NCBI GenBank assembly: GCA_910587105.1
Contig: CAJUMB010000021.1
Location: 1-49,290, forward strand
Direction of reading: 5' to 3'
Length of the DNA: 49,290 nt
Origin: an uncultured Lachnospiraceae bacterium
Lineage (GTDB): Bacteria; Bacillota; Clostridia; Lachnospirales; Lachnospiraceae
Positions 34,709-43,541 of the stretch are shown piece by piece. Below the pieces are notes generated by a model, which was given only the letters and a program-made list of their open reading frames with translations, was not told the origin of the DNA and did not search any database. The position numbers were made by a program, and so were the translations under genes. Each line of letters begins with the position of its first letter. Positions within the stretch are counted from its first letter, which is position 1.

Positions 34709-35437
34709 ATGCTCTGGTGGATAACAGCATCACTGTGTGCCTTTTTTATCAAAGGTTTATGCGGCTTTGCCAACACGTTAGTGTTCACAACTATATTAAG
34801 CTTTCACACCAATAATGTAAATATATCTCCTGTTGAATTGATTCTGGGATATCCCTCCAATATGATCCTGGCCTGGAAAGAGCGCCGGTCCATCCAATGG
34901 AACATCTGCCTGCCCCTGGCCTGCATGGTCGTTGCAGGCAGCATTCCCGGCATTTTATTTCTAAAAAACGCAGATACTGGTATCATCAAGATCATATTCG
35001 GTATCATCATCGTTTGCATCGGCCTGGAGATGCTCCTGCGGGAATTTCATCCCCAGAAAGTAAAACCATCCAGAGCAGTATTGATTACCATAGGCATCCT
35101 CTCCGGTCTTCTGTGCGGCCTGTATGGAATCGGCGCTCTGCTGGGAGCATATCTGAACAGAGTTACTGATAGCACCAGTTCGTTCAAAGCCAATATCTGC
35201 ATGGTCTTTTTGGTGGAAAACACCCTGCGCATGATTTTATATGCATGGTGGGGCATCCTGACTCTCGACCTGTTGAAACAGGCCGCCTCTCTTATGCCGT
35301 TTATGCTGGCCGGACTGTTGCTTGGTATGGTGAGCAGCCGGATACTCAACGAGACAGCCATCAGGAAGTGCGTAATTATCATGCTGATGATTTCCGGGGC
35401 AGCTTTAATCTTAAACAGTACATACAGCGCACAATAA
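34709..35437 (+). CDS. TauE/SafE-family membrane transporter
   Basis: The 242-residue protein has about seven to eight membrane helices and the family's repeated half-motif: FFIKGLCGFANTLVFTTILS near the start and GILSGLLCGLYGIGALLGAYL at the middle, with PVELILGYPSNM after the first. These are sulfite/organosulfonate or other anion exporters; the true substrate is not predictable. The start after AAGGAG is used; the frame is open 49 codons upstream but that part contains the promoter. It is divergent from carB. Confidence 0.85.
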   Translation: MLWWITASLCAFFIKGLCGFANTLVFTTILSFHTNNVNISPVELILGYPSNMILAWKERRSIQWNICLPLACMVVAGSIPGILFLKNADTGIIKIIFGIIIVCIGLEMLLREFHPQKVKPSRAVLITIGILSGLLCGLYGIGALLGAYLNRVTDSTSSFKANICMVFLVENTLRMILYAWWGILTLDLLKQAASLMPFMLAGLLLGMVSSRILNETAIRKCVIIMLMISGAALILNSTYSAQ

Positions 35438-35533
35438 CCATGGGCATATTCCGCTGGCACCACACAGGAAAATGTGGTAAAATGAAAAAACGTTACTGAT
35501 ATCAAACCATACTTCAAGGAGGAGACCCTTATC

Positions 35534-36256
35534 ATGAAACAGTGGAACATATTGAAAGTATTTCTGCTGGCCGCACTGATGCTCACTGCATGGAACAGTG
35601 CAGTGACAACACAGGTACAGGCATCCAGCATCACCACTTCGAACAGATACCCATACACCATTCACAAGTACACCAAAAACTATGGGACCGGCAGACCTGT
35701 CACAGGCAGATATGAATATCAGCTGCCCCAGTTAAAAGGGAACACAAAAGCAATTAAAAAGATCAACACTGCACTGAAAAAAGGTTATCAGGCATCTTTA
35801 AGAGACAAAAAAAACCTTGCCGAATATGTAAACTCGGCCAACAACGACCCGGCTGCCTCCAGAAGAGGCGATTATTTCTCTACAACCACATGTAAAGTTA
35901 CCTACAACAAGAAAAGGGTTGTCTCTTTTTGTTTTCATCATGACTGGTATGCTGGCGGCGTTCATAACGGCTGGACAGACGGAATGACCTTCGATGTCAG
36001 AACTGGAAAGAAGTTAACCGTTGCAGACGTAGTTTCCGGAAACGCCAAGTCTGTAAAACAAACCATTATCAAAAAATATTTCAGCAAATTTCCCGAAAAG
36101 AAATCCGATTCTTACGCGTGGAAAGAACTGAACCAGACCAAAATATCCAAATTTCAATTTTATTTGAAAAACAAAAACGTAATCGTAGGTTTTGGTCCTT
36201 ACCAGCCAGGCGGTGGAAATGGTGAAACCCATATTGTTTTAAAGGGAAATTATTAA
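35534..36256 (+). CDS. secreted DUF3298/RsiV-like domain protein
   Basis: The 240-residue protein has a signal peptide (about 6-30, FLLAALMLTAWNSAVTTQVQA) and then an alpha/beta region. The second half, HHDWYAGGVHNGWTDGMTFD followed by VRTGKKLTVADVV, is the DUF3298 pattern, seen in anti-sigma factor RsiV and related extracytoplasmic proteins that bind lysozyme. Here there is no anti-sigma or transmembrane part; it is a free secreted copy. AAGGAGGAG precedes the ATG and a terminator follows. Binding of a wall hydrolase is a possible role, not shown. Confidence 0.8.
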   Translation: MKQWNILKVFLLAALMLTAWNSAVTTQVQASSITTSNRYPYTIHKYTKNYGTGRPVTGRYEYQLPQLKGNTKAIKKINTALKKGYQASLRDKKNLAEYVNSANNDPAASRRGDYFSTTTCKVTYNKKRVVSFCFHHDWYAGGVHNGWTDGMTFDVRTGKKLTVADVVSGNAKSVKQTIIKKYFSKFPEKKSDSYAWKELNQTKISKFQFYLKNKNVIVGFGPYQPGGGNGETHIVLKGNY

Positions 36257-36275
36257 ACCGTATTTGAAACCACCC

Positions 36276-36320
36276 AAAAAAGAGAACCTGCATTCCCAAT
36301 GATGCTGGTTCTCTTTTTTT
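36276..36320 (+). terminator. intrinsic terminator after the DUF3298-like gene
   Basis: AAAAAGAGAACCTGCAT pairs with ATGCTGGTTCTCTTTTT with one mismatch around an 8-nt loop, ending in a run of seven T. A-rich 5' side makes it usable in both directions. Confidence 0.85.
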
Positions 36321-36350
36321 ACACATTCTTCATAATATCCTGCTGCATCC

Positions 36351-36400
36351 TAGAGTGTGTCTTAAGAATGCTTTTTCAATGATTTTTCAGACACGCTCTA
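36351..36400. mobile_element. 50-bp MITE-like element, interior deleted
   Basis: TAGAGTGTGTCTTAAGAAT and ATTTTTCAGACACGCTCTA are 19-bp ends with three mismatches, TA at both edges, and only 12 bp between them. The interior motifs of the long copies are absent. Confidence 0.65.
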
Positions 36401-36462
36401 ACGGAGTATGTTCTGTTTCTTCCACTGTAAAAGATACGTTCCCACAGCTGGAACCACCATGA

Positions 36463-36813
36463 TTATTTCCGCAATATCTTATCCATTTTCTTCCCCTTTG
36501 CAAGCTCATCAACCAGCTTGTCCAGACGGCGGATCTCCCTCATCAAAGGTTCCTCCACCTCCTCCACCCTTACGCCGCAGACAACACCTTTCACCAACTC
36601 CCTGTTCTCATTCATTTCCGGAGCATTCTGGAAAAACTCGGCATAGGTAATTGATTTTCCCCTCATTTCCTCCAGTTCTTTCTGGCTGTAACCAGTCAGC
36701 CACCGGACCACCTCATCCACTTCTTCCTGTGTGCGCCCTTTTTTCACAGCCTTATTAACAAGAAGCTGATAAACCTTTGAAAAATCCATCTGATATACTT
36801 TATCATTACTCAT
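36463..36813 (-). CDS. DUF2200 family protein
   Basis: The 116-residue cytoplasmic protein has the DUF2200 pattern: YQMDFSKVYQLLVNKAVKKG, VDEVVRWLTGYS, ITYAEFFQNAPEMNENR and VCGVRVEEVEEPLMREIRRLDKLVDELAKGK. The function of this widespread small family is unknown. The ATG starting MSNDKVY is preceded by GGGAGGGG; an upstream GTG two codons earlier is less well placed. It is followed downstream by a MITE-like element and preceded by the YdhG-like gene. Confidence 0.88.
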   Translation of the reverse strand: MSNDKVYQMDFSKVYQLLVNKAVKKGRTQEEVDEVVRWLTGYSQKELEEMRGKSITYAEFFQNAPEMNENRELVKGVVCGVRVEEVEEPLMREIRRLDKLVDELAKGKKMDKILRK

Positions 36814-36863
36814 AAACACTCACCCCTCCCATTTTACACAAAATGCAAAACACCCCGAAGCAA

Positions 36864-37274
36864 TCAAGGATGATTTCCCGTCTCATAGCACCACTTTGCA
36901 ATCTCCCCAATCAGCTCCAATGGAATCGGCTTGTGATACATAAACTGTATTGTCCCTTTACTTGTCTTATAATCTTTCAACTGCTGGGCAAATTCTACAA
37001 CCGCCTCTGTTCCCGCATACAGGCCGATGTGTTTTTTATGGGCGGCAAATTGAATGATATTGTGCTTTTTCCAAAATGTGGGCATACTCCACGAAATCCG
37101 CTCCTCCGCTTCTGGCAGTGCTGCGCGGATAACGTTTCGTATCTCGTTCAGATACTGCTGCGCCTCCTCTGTCTGTGCTGCTATATACTCATCAATGGTT
37201 TCCGGCGCCTTTCCACAGTAATGACTCTGATTCTGCTTTTTAAAAGTACGGCCGCATTTGGGACATGTCCACAT
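36864..37274 (-). CDS. DUF1801/YdhG-like protein with N-terminal zinc-finger
   Basis: The 136-residue protein opens with a zinc-binding pattern CPKCGRTFKKQNQSHYCG (about 4-21: C, C, H, C) and continues as the YdhG/DUF1801 fold (iron-chaperone/frataxin-like in annotation): YLNEIRNVIRAALPEAEERI, SWSMPTFWKKHNIIQFAAHK, IGLYAG, KGTIQFMYHKPIP. AAAAGGAG precedes the ATG. The zinc-finger addition is found in several Firmicutes. Role unknown; DNA-damage or stress links have been suggested for the family. It is likely read with the DUF1905 and DUF2200 genes. Confidence 0.88.
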   Translation of the reverse strand: MWTCPKCGRTFKKQNQSHYCGKAPETIDEYIAAQTEEAQQYLNEIRNVIRAALPEAEERISWSMPTFWKKHNIIQFAAHKKHIGLYAGTEAVVEFAQQLKDYKTSKGTIQFMYHKPIPLELIGEIAKWCYETGNHP

Positions 37275-37386
37275 ATTTCTTCTCCTTTTATGTTCTTTCT
37301 ATAAAAATTCACCATAAATCTTTTACAGTATAACATGAATTCCTCCGAACTAAAAGAAAAAGTGTAAATCGTCCCATCCCAGACCA

Positions 37387-37674
37387 TCACTTCCGCTCTC
37401 TTACAACCATATGAACTTTATCTCCCGGCTGCTTTCCTATCTTAGAACGGATATCTTTTCGTATGCCAATAATATAACAGATACTGCCATCCGCATTTTT
37501 GACCCCCATATTGACAATGCTTCCATCGTATGGTTCCCCGTCAAATGAGACATGTACTTTCACCCGGCCTCTGCCGAATTCTTCTCTTATATCATGGGGA
37601 AAGACCACATAAGCGCCTCCTGTTCTGCCCGCATCATAAATCAGAGATTCGTATTCATAAACCTTTCCGCCCAT
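37387..37674 (-). CDS. DUF1905 domain protein
   Basis: The 95-residue protein matches DUF1905: GGAYVVFPHDIREEFGRGRV, KVHVSFDGEPYDGSIV, IIGIRKDIRSKIGKQPGDKV. It is a small all-beta domain, often linked to or fused with YdeI-type DUF1801 proteins, as here where the neighbour downstream is one. GGTGAG lies before the ATG. Function unknown. Confidence 0.88.
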   Translation of the reverse strand: MGGKVYEYESLIYDAGRTGGAYVVFPHDIREEFGRGRVKVHVSFDGEPYDGSIVNMGVKNADGSICYIIGIRKDIRSKIGKQPGDKVHMVVRERK

Positions 37675-37712
37675 TTTATCTCACCCCCTGTCTATCCTGC
37701 TCTTCCGCATTT

Positions 37713-38882
37713 CTATCCCAAAATGAATTCTGCCGCTTCCCGGACTGCTCCACATCCGCCTTTCGCTTTCAGGACATAATCCGCCGCTTCTTTGACTTCC
37801 TTTGCAGCATCCGCAACAGCAATCCCCAGACCTGCTGCCCGGATACATTCCAAATCGTTGCAGTCATCTCCTATATAAGCTGTCTGGTCCAGCGTAATCC
37901 CTTCCTTAGCCGCAATCTCCCTTAACACAGAAAGCTTATCTTTCACGCCTTTATACAAATAATCCAATTTCAGCTTTTCAGCACGATTTACTACAATACG
38001 CGTATCCTCGCCAGTAATAACCCCTCTTTTAATGCCGGCATTTTTCAAATGCTCCAGCCCCATTCCATCTTTCGTATTAAATTTTTTTAATTCGTCCCCT
38101 CTTTCCGTATAATACATCCCACCATCCGTGAGAACCCCGTCGCAGTCTGTGATCAACAATTTAATCACACCTGGCTTTGCATCTGCCCGGCTCTCTTTCC
38201 TTCTTCTTTCCAGAAGCTGTTCTATGATCACCCAGTCAGACGGCTCATCTATTTCATAATACGTTTCCTCCGGCATTTCATATACACCGATTTGTCCAGA
38301 CAGCCGGCACCTGCTCTTTCTCAGACCATGAGCAGAAGTTATATAAAAAGCGCCATTCTCCACCAGATAACCGCCAAACTCCTGACGCCTGGGCCTGCAG
38401 TTGACATCATAATTCACCGGAGAGTAACCTTTCTGTTCATTCTCTGCCCAGTGAAATCTCTTTTGACGCACAACCGACAGCACACTATCGTAATTCCCCC
38501 GCTCATAGACTTCAATTCCTGCCGACAAATCCCCACTGGCCAAAAGCGGACTGGTAGCCTGAATTAATAAAATATTCTCAAAGTCCACTTTCGATGCAAA
38601 GTCCAGCATGGCCGATTCCGTCGAGGCCAAATCTGTTGCTGTTGCCGGGTCCCTGTCCACAAACCGGATTTTCTCCGGGTGGGGAAGGCTTCTTCTATGG
38701 GCTTCTACACATTGACGAATAACCTCACCATCTGTGCTGATATAAACCTCGCCCACAGCCCCGCATCCACAGGCTGCCTCAAGCGTCCAGCATACCAGCG
38801 GCTTTCCGGCAATGGGCCGGATATTCTTCAGTTTAATAGACTTGCTGCCCTCCCTGACTGGTATAAATGCTGTATATTTCAT
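37713..38882 (-). CDS. neuA: nonulosonate cytidylyltransferase fused to a KdsC-like HAD phosphatase
   Basis: The 389-residue protein has two domains. Residues 1-228 are an acylneuraminate cytidylyltransferase (IPVREGSKSIKLKN, FVDRDPATATDLASTESAML, LLIQATSPLL), which makes a CMP-sugar. Residues about 240-389 are a HAD-IIIA phosphatase of the KDO-8-phosphate/acylneuraminate-9-phosphate type with all catalytic elements: Asp246 and Asp248 (ITDCDGVLTDG), Thr290, Lys316 and Asp339-Asp340-Asp343 (IGDDCND). The order echoes animal CMAS, whose C-terminus is a HAD domain. The ATG overlaps the neuB stop (TGATG). A phosphatase fused to the activating enzyme argues for a 9-phosphate intermediate. Confidence 0.9.
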   Translation of the reverse strand: MKYTAFIPVREGSKSIKLKNIRPIAGKPLVCWTLEAACGCGAVGEVYISTDGEVIRQCVEAHRRSLPHPEKIRFVDRDPATATDLASTESAMLDFASKVDFENILLIQATSPLLASGDLSAGIEVYERGNYDSVLSVVRQKRFHWAENEQKGYSPVNYDVNCRPRRQEFGGYLVENGAFYITSAHGLRKSRCRLSGQIGVYEMPEETYYEIDEPSDWVIIEQLLERRRKESRADAKPGVIKLLITDCDGVLTDGGMYYTERGDELKKFNTKDGMGLEHLKNAGIKRGVITGEDTRIVVNRAEKLKLDYLYKGVKDKLSVLREIAAKEGITLDQTAYIGDDCNDLECIRAAGLGIAVADAAKEVKEAADYVLKAKGGCGAVREAAEFILG

Positions 38883-39757
38883 CACACTGCCGCCTTCTTA
38901 TACTTTAATTTATCCCTCTGTACCTGTTCAATCGGCAGGATTTCGCTTGATTTAAAGACAAGGGCGTCATAAACTGCGTGCAGGTTGCGCACCAGCCTGC
39001 GGACTCCGTCGGGCTCCAGAGAAGCCGCATGGTCCGTTCCTTTCCAAGTTCTGTCCAGAGTATAATGGCGCTCGATGATATGTGCCCCCAGTGTATACGC
39101 TGCAATATCAACAGAAATCCCCAGATGATGACCGGAGAATCCAATAGATTTTACACGGTGTCCGTAAGTTTCATTCATTCTGGTGATTTCCAGCAGTGCC
39201 ACGTCTTCAAATGGCACCGGATATCCGGATGTACAGCTGAAAAGCACCAAGTCCTTTGCCCGTCCGTTCTTCTCGAACAATCTGACAATCTGTTCTTCTT
39301 CTTTATGGGTCGTCATGCCAAAAGACAACTGAATTTCCCCTTCATAATTATCACACAGCCACTGCAGCATTTCAATATGGTTATTACATGCGGAAGGAAT
39401 TTTAATGAATTCCGGGCGCAGAGCTGCAATTTCTTTTGCACTGGTCAAATCCCATACCGAAGAGGCGTAGGTAATACCAACTTCCCCGCACCATGCCTTC
39501 AACTGTGCATGCTGGTCTGCGTCAAATTCAAGGAATTCCCGATGAGCACCATAAGTCTCCCCGTAAGAATTAACTGGATTTGGGTGAGGCGCCTGGTACT
39601 GCTCTTTTGTCAGCAATTCCTTTACACAGCGTTTCTGGAATTTTATAGCATCTGCTTTACAAAAAATGGCTGCTGTCTGAATCAAATCCCGGGCAGTCTC
39701 CATCCGCCCCATATGATTACATCCCGCTTCTGCAATTACATAAGGTTTCTGATACAT
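38882..39757 (-). CDS. neuB: NeuB-type nonulosonate synthase lacking the SAF domain
   Basis: The 291-residue TIM-barrel protein has Glu10 (VIAEAGCNHMG), AIKFQKR, FSCTSGYPVP, GFSGHH and the signature ERHYTLDRTWKGTDHAASLEPDGV. It condenses phosphoenolpyruvate with a six-carbon sugar to give a nine-carbon acid. Typical NeuB proteins have about 345 residues, with a C-terminal antifreeze-like SAF domain that reaches the partner's active site; here the protein stops at the linker (LPIEQVQRDKLKY). Two ATGs abut; the second has the better distance from AGGAGG. It overlaps the end of the upstream glycosyltransferase gene by 41 nt. Neu5Ac, KDN and legionaminate-type products are all possible. Confidence 0.88.
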   Translation of the reverse strand: MYQKPYVIAEAGCNHMGRMETARDLIQTAAIFCKADAIKFQKRCVKELLTKEQYQAPHPNPVNSYGETYGAHREFLEFDADQHAQLKAWCGEVGITYASSVWDLTSAKEIAALRPEFIKIPSACNNHIEMLQWLCDNYEGEIQLSFGMTTHKEEEQIVRLFEKNGRAKDLVLFSCTSGYPVPFEDVALLEITRMNETYGHRVKSIGFSGHHLGISVDIAAYTLGAHIIERHYTLDRTWKGTDHAASLEPDGVRRLVRNLHAVYDALVFKSSEILPIEQVQRDKLKYKKAAV

Positions 39758-42700
39758 CATCTTCCTCCTTTTGCCCTGATACCCTCTGATATCGCTCTCC
39801 TATTTGAACACACGCCAGATAATACTCTGACCTTCTCATTTTGTTTGATTGGTTTTTCGGCTTTTTCGGCTGTCTGGCACAGGCCAAAAACTGCTGATAA
39901 GACTCCATCAGTTTTTCAATCTGCCTTTCTTCCTCCAATACCTTCAGCAAATAATATGTGCGAAGATAAATATCGAAACAAGCCGTTTCTCCCATTTCTT
40001 TCAAAAGATCATATTCCCTGTGTTGATAAAGTGCGTCAAAAAATTCCGCACATTTCAGATTTTTTGGCAAGAATCCATAGTTTACCTGCCGGTCCTTGAG
40101 CAATGGTTTCACTTCCACCTCATTGATACGATGATAATAGACAGCGAATTCTCCTGCTGCCTCATCATATTCTCCCCGGCTAAAGTAAACCGCCGCCTGA
40201 TAATAAGCTCTTGTTTCTGGCAGTACACAGGGATTTTTGCAGCTGAAAATCTGCTCTGATTCCCCATTTTTATAAAGCCATTCAAAATAAAAGTCCAAGC
40301 GGATCGGATCTGTCTCCAGCATCATCTGGGCAGAACTAAAATAATCTTCTCTGATCTTTTCCACAGTTCTCTGAACTTCTGTATTTAAAGCCTCTGCCTG
40401 CTCTTTGTCAAAAGTGTCTTCCGGCTGAAAATACCAATACTTTTGAAGCGGCTGCAAATCAAATGGTTTCGCCATACACCGATTATGAAATACAAGTTCC
40501 TGTATCTCCTCATTAAAATACTTTAGAAACGCCCTCCGTCTTTGGTAACAATTTCCCTGAACATCTATGGTTTTTAAAGACGGAAGCTGTTCCTGAAATG
40601 TCTGTATATCCATCTGGACAACATCTGCCAGCCGTCTGCCCGGAATAATCAGCTTATCATATAATTCCTCTAATGTATCTACCAGCTGAGGAGTACAGGG
40701 ATGGCCCACATTTTCCACTTCTTCCCTCAGATAATCTTCGTCCACATAGCGAAATTCCAATTTTCCCTGCAATACTTCCCGATAATCTACAACACATCCA
40801 GAATGTGCCAGACGCTCAAAAGCTTCGTCAATTCTCTGATTACGCACGTCAAACACTTCCTGAGATGGAAGCCCCCTAATCAGCATAACCGGTATTCCCA
40901 TTAAAGATGCATCCAGATACGCGGTACTCCACATGGTAACTACTGCATCAAACTCCGGCATCATTTCTTCCAGAATAACAGATTGTTTCATGAAACACAG
41001 ATTATCTGGCGGCTCTGGTATAAAATCATAAATATGCTCAGACGGACGGTGCAGAACACTTTTGGATACTTCTTCTGGTAAGTACCTTGGCTTTATTACA
41101 AATTCCTTATCTGGATGGTATTCCGCCATAGCAAGCAGTACCTGCCCTAAAATCTTTTTTCCTTCCTTTCCAAAGGGATATCCTCCCTGGTCAATGAAAA
41201 GAACCCGTTTAATCCCCTTTTCTTTCACACAAGAGTTCTCTGCTCTCCCGCACACCAGATCGTCATACTGGGGATTTCCAATGGCCACCATACTATAATG
41301 GAGACCGTTTTCTTCAAATTCCTGGAACTTACTGGTGCCAATTGCAAAAATTAAATCTGTGTAGACCCGCATAGTAATTGACGAAAATAGTGTGGCAAAA
41401 CTAATGCAAAAAATTTTATGCTGCTCAATTTTCTTATACAAGCTTTTCACACCAGCATTTTGAAAAGGCGTCAAGAACACAAAATCCACTTCCATCAATT
41501 TTTCCACATCAAACTCTTTTATTCCAACAAAAGGAATGTGATTTGCTGAAAACATCTTGTTATTCATTTCGTTTTCTGCATCTAAGACCACCAGCATAGT
41601 CTTGTAATCCCGGTGCTCTAATTCACGGATTATATTGACAAACACATAGTTCACCGAATCGTATGCCGCAATAAAAAGAGCCGTGATCTTATGTCCAGCA
41701 TCTGTGCGGAGTTTTTTTAACTGAGCCGCCCTGCCGGGCTTGGGCACAGTAATATATTCTTTACACTGCTTTTTCAGAATATCTTTCCATAACGAATGAT
41801 TTTTGTGTATATCAAAAATTTTTTCAAAATATATTTTTCCAAAAAATTTCTCATACTGCCGCTGGAAAAATTCGGCGTTTTCCGGAACTTTGTGAAAGCA
41901 CTTATAACACAGTTTTTCGAATGCTGTCATCAGGAAAGCCGGAGAAGATGCGATTAAATGGATCTTGTCCGAAACTGCTTCCCAGTCTTCTGTAAAGGAA
42001 AACCCGTTGCGTGCCAATAGAACAACCGTATCTTTCTCATAATCCAACTCTTTTAAAATTCGAATACAATTCCACTTCATTTCCGGCGTCAAAATGGGAT
42101 CTGCAAGGAGCATCACTCTGTTCCCCTCTTGCTCCGCCTGATATACATACTGCTCCATTCCCGGTTTCTGCCCGAAAATAATATCCACCACGCGCCGGGA
42201 AGCGTTTCCATCATCATGATAGGCAAATTCCCTGAGATAATCAGCAAAGTTTTTGCCTTCCTCATAGTTTCCTTCCTGAATCTTACGTAAATTCTCTCCC
42301 AATTCCTCAATCGTCTCACAGACTGCGCCGGGAAGTTCCTCCAAAGGACGGTACAGGCCCCTGCCATTCTCATACTCCTGTCTATCGTATACGAAGAATA
42401 AAATTGGTTTCTTCTGACAGAGAAAATCAAAAAAAATGCTGCTGTAATCGGTAATCAGTACATCTGTAATAGAAAGCAGCTCATTGGTTTCAATCTCATC
42501 AAAAATAAGGCGGTCGGCCATGTATTTATCCGTTTTGAAAAAGGAAGCCATCATATTGTGCACTTTAAACACAAGTTCATAATTTGGAGGCAGAATCTCC
42601 ATAAGTTTCCTCATATACTCCCCTGTTTCTTTGGCTGTGTTAACACTTTCTCCCTGTTTACTGCGAAACGTTGGCGCATACAGAACCACTTTTTTCCCAT

Positions 42701-43373
42701 TTAGAGAAATCCCCAATCTCTTTTGCAGAATTTCTCTTATGTGATTTTTATCTGTATTGAGTACCAAATCTGTCCGGGGATAACCTGCATCTATCACTTT
42801 TCCTGAAAATAAACCTTTCAAGTCATAGGCCTCTGTTATCCTGTCTATGGTATAACGATTGGGCATTACCATATAATCACTCAGAAAAAAATTCCTTTGA
42901 GCGTTAATAACAGAAGAAAGATTCCTGTCCTTTGCCTGTCGTCCTAATGTTTTCAGGGGAGTTCCATGCCAAGTGTTAATATAAATCTGCCCCTCCTTTT
43001 TAATCCAGTACAGCGGGAAAGCTGCATTGCTGATCAGATATCTGCAAGAGGCCAAAAATTTATAGTACTGTTTTGTTCCATTTCTGACATAAATAACATT
43101 TGGATAAGAACTGAACTTTTGAAATGTATCATCATTCAAACTATTTTCATTTTTGTAAACCCATATATGAGTGTAATCTTCATACTCAGGATTTTTCATC
43201 AATTCACAAAAGATCCCATAAGGATTCCCGCCCATAATATTATTCCGGTAAGCCTGATACATTATGGTCTTTTCCTGAATCAGAGAATGCTTATAGTAAT
43301 AGGCATACCAAAACTGTTTTTGCAGCTTATGTCCCTTTTTCCAGTTCTTCCATGCACGATTGTTCAATTCCAT
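39717..43373 (-). CDS. TagF-like glycerophosphotransferase fused to a second GT-B-like domain
   Basis: The 1218-residue protein starts after AAGGAG. Residues about 50-400 are a CDP-glycerol:poly(glycerophosphate) transferase domain with NTWHGTPLKTLG (133-144), LYAPTFRSKQG and VLITDYSSIFFDFL (305-318). Residues 415-545 resemble the connecting part of TagF proteins. Residues about 560-910 form another GT-B-like unit: ALFIAAYDSVNYVFVNIIRE, FIDQGGYPFGKEG, EFVIKPRYLP and VVTMWSTAYLDASLMGIPVM (811-830). The last 300 residues are helical, with possible TPR-like pairs (1055-1080, 1130-1165). No membrane segment. Likely adds polyol phosphate and a second sugar, perhaps the CMP-activated nonulosonate made by the next two genes; the donor of the second domain is inferred. 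Confidence 0.82.
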   Translation of the reverse strand: MELNNRAWKNWKKGHKLQKQFWYAYYYKHSLIQEKTIMYQAYRNNIMGGNPYGIFCELMKNPEYEDYTHIWVYKNENSLNDDTFQKFSSYPNVIYVRNGTKQYYKFLASCRYLISNAAFPLYWIKKEGQIYINTWHGTPLKTLGRQAKDRNLSSVINAQRNFFLSDYMVMPNRYTIDRITEAYDLKGLFSGKVIDAGYPRTDLVLNTDKNHIREILQKRLGISLNGKKVVLYAPTFRSKQGESVNTAKETGEYMRKLMEILPPNYELVFKVHNMMASFFKTDKYMADRLIFDEIETNELLSITDVLITDYSSIFFDFLCQKKPILFFVYDRQEYENGRGLYRPLEELPGAVCETIEELGENLRKIQEGNYEEGKNFADYLREFAYHDDGNASRRVVDIIFGQKPGMEQYVYQAEQEGNRVMLLADPILTPEMKWNCIRILKELDYEKDTVVLLARNGFSFTEDWEAVSDKIHLIASSPAFLMTAFEKLCYKCFHKVPENAEFFQRQYEKFFGKIYFEKIFDIHKNHSLWKDILKKQCKEYITVPKPGRAAQLKKLRTDAGHKITALFIAAYDSVNYVFVNIIRELEHRDYKTMLVVLDAENEMNNKMFSANHIPFVGIKEFDVEKLMEVDFVFLTPFQNAGVKSLYKKIEQHKIFCISFATLFSSITMRVYTDLIFAIGTSKFQEFEENGLHYSMVAIGNPQYDDLVCGRAENSCVKEKGIKRVLFIDQGGYPFGKEGKKILGQVLLAMAEYHPDKEFVIKPRYLPEEVSKSVLHRPSEHIYDFIPEPPDNLCFMKQSVILEEMMPEFDAVVTMWSTAYLDASLMGIPVMLIRGLPSQEVFDVRNQRIDEAFERLAHSGCVVDYREVLQGKLEFRYVDEDYLREEVENVGHPCTPQLVDTLEELYDKLIIPGRRLADVVQMDIQTFQEQLPSLKTIDVQGNCYQRRRAFLKYFNEEIQELVFHNRCMAKPFDLQPLQKYWYFQPEDTFDKEQAEALNTEVQRTVEKIREDYFSSAQMMLETDPIRLDFYFEWLYKNGESEQIFSCKNPCVLPETRAYYQAAVYFSRGEYDEAAGEFAVYYHRINEVEVKPLLKDRQVNYGFLPKNLKCAEFFDALYQHREYDLLKEMGETACFDIYLRTYYLLKVLEEERQIEKLMESYQQFLACARQPKKPKNQSNKMRRSEYYLACVQIGERYQRVSGQKEEDDVSETLCNCRSGM

Positions 43374-43541
43374 TTTTATCTCCTTATGATGTCTGCCCAT
43401 ATTTGCCAGCAGAATCTTAAAACCCCTTCAAAACCATTATAATAATATTTAAGTATTTTGTAGATGTATTTCCGATTTAGTAGCCTTATGTTGCCAGCTG
43501 CAACGCGGCCAATAAGGAACTGTTCAGAAAGGAGTGTTTTC

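Noticed and set aside
33183..34724. Open frame of 513 codons on the plus strand
   Set aside because: It is the complement of the first part of carB and reaches into its promoter; no recognisable protein features.
38978..40099. Open frame of 373 codons on the plus strand
   Set aside because: It is antisense to neuB and the end of the TagF-like gene, both well supported.
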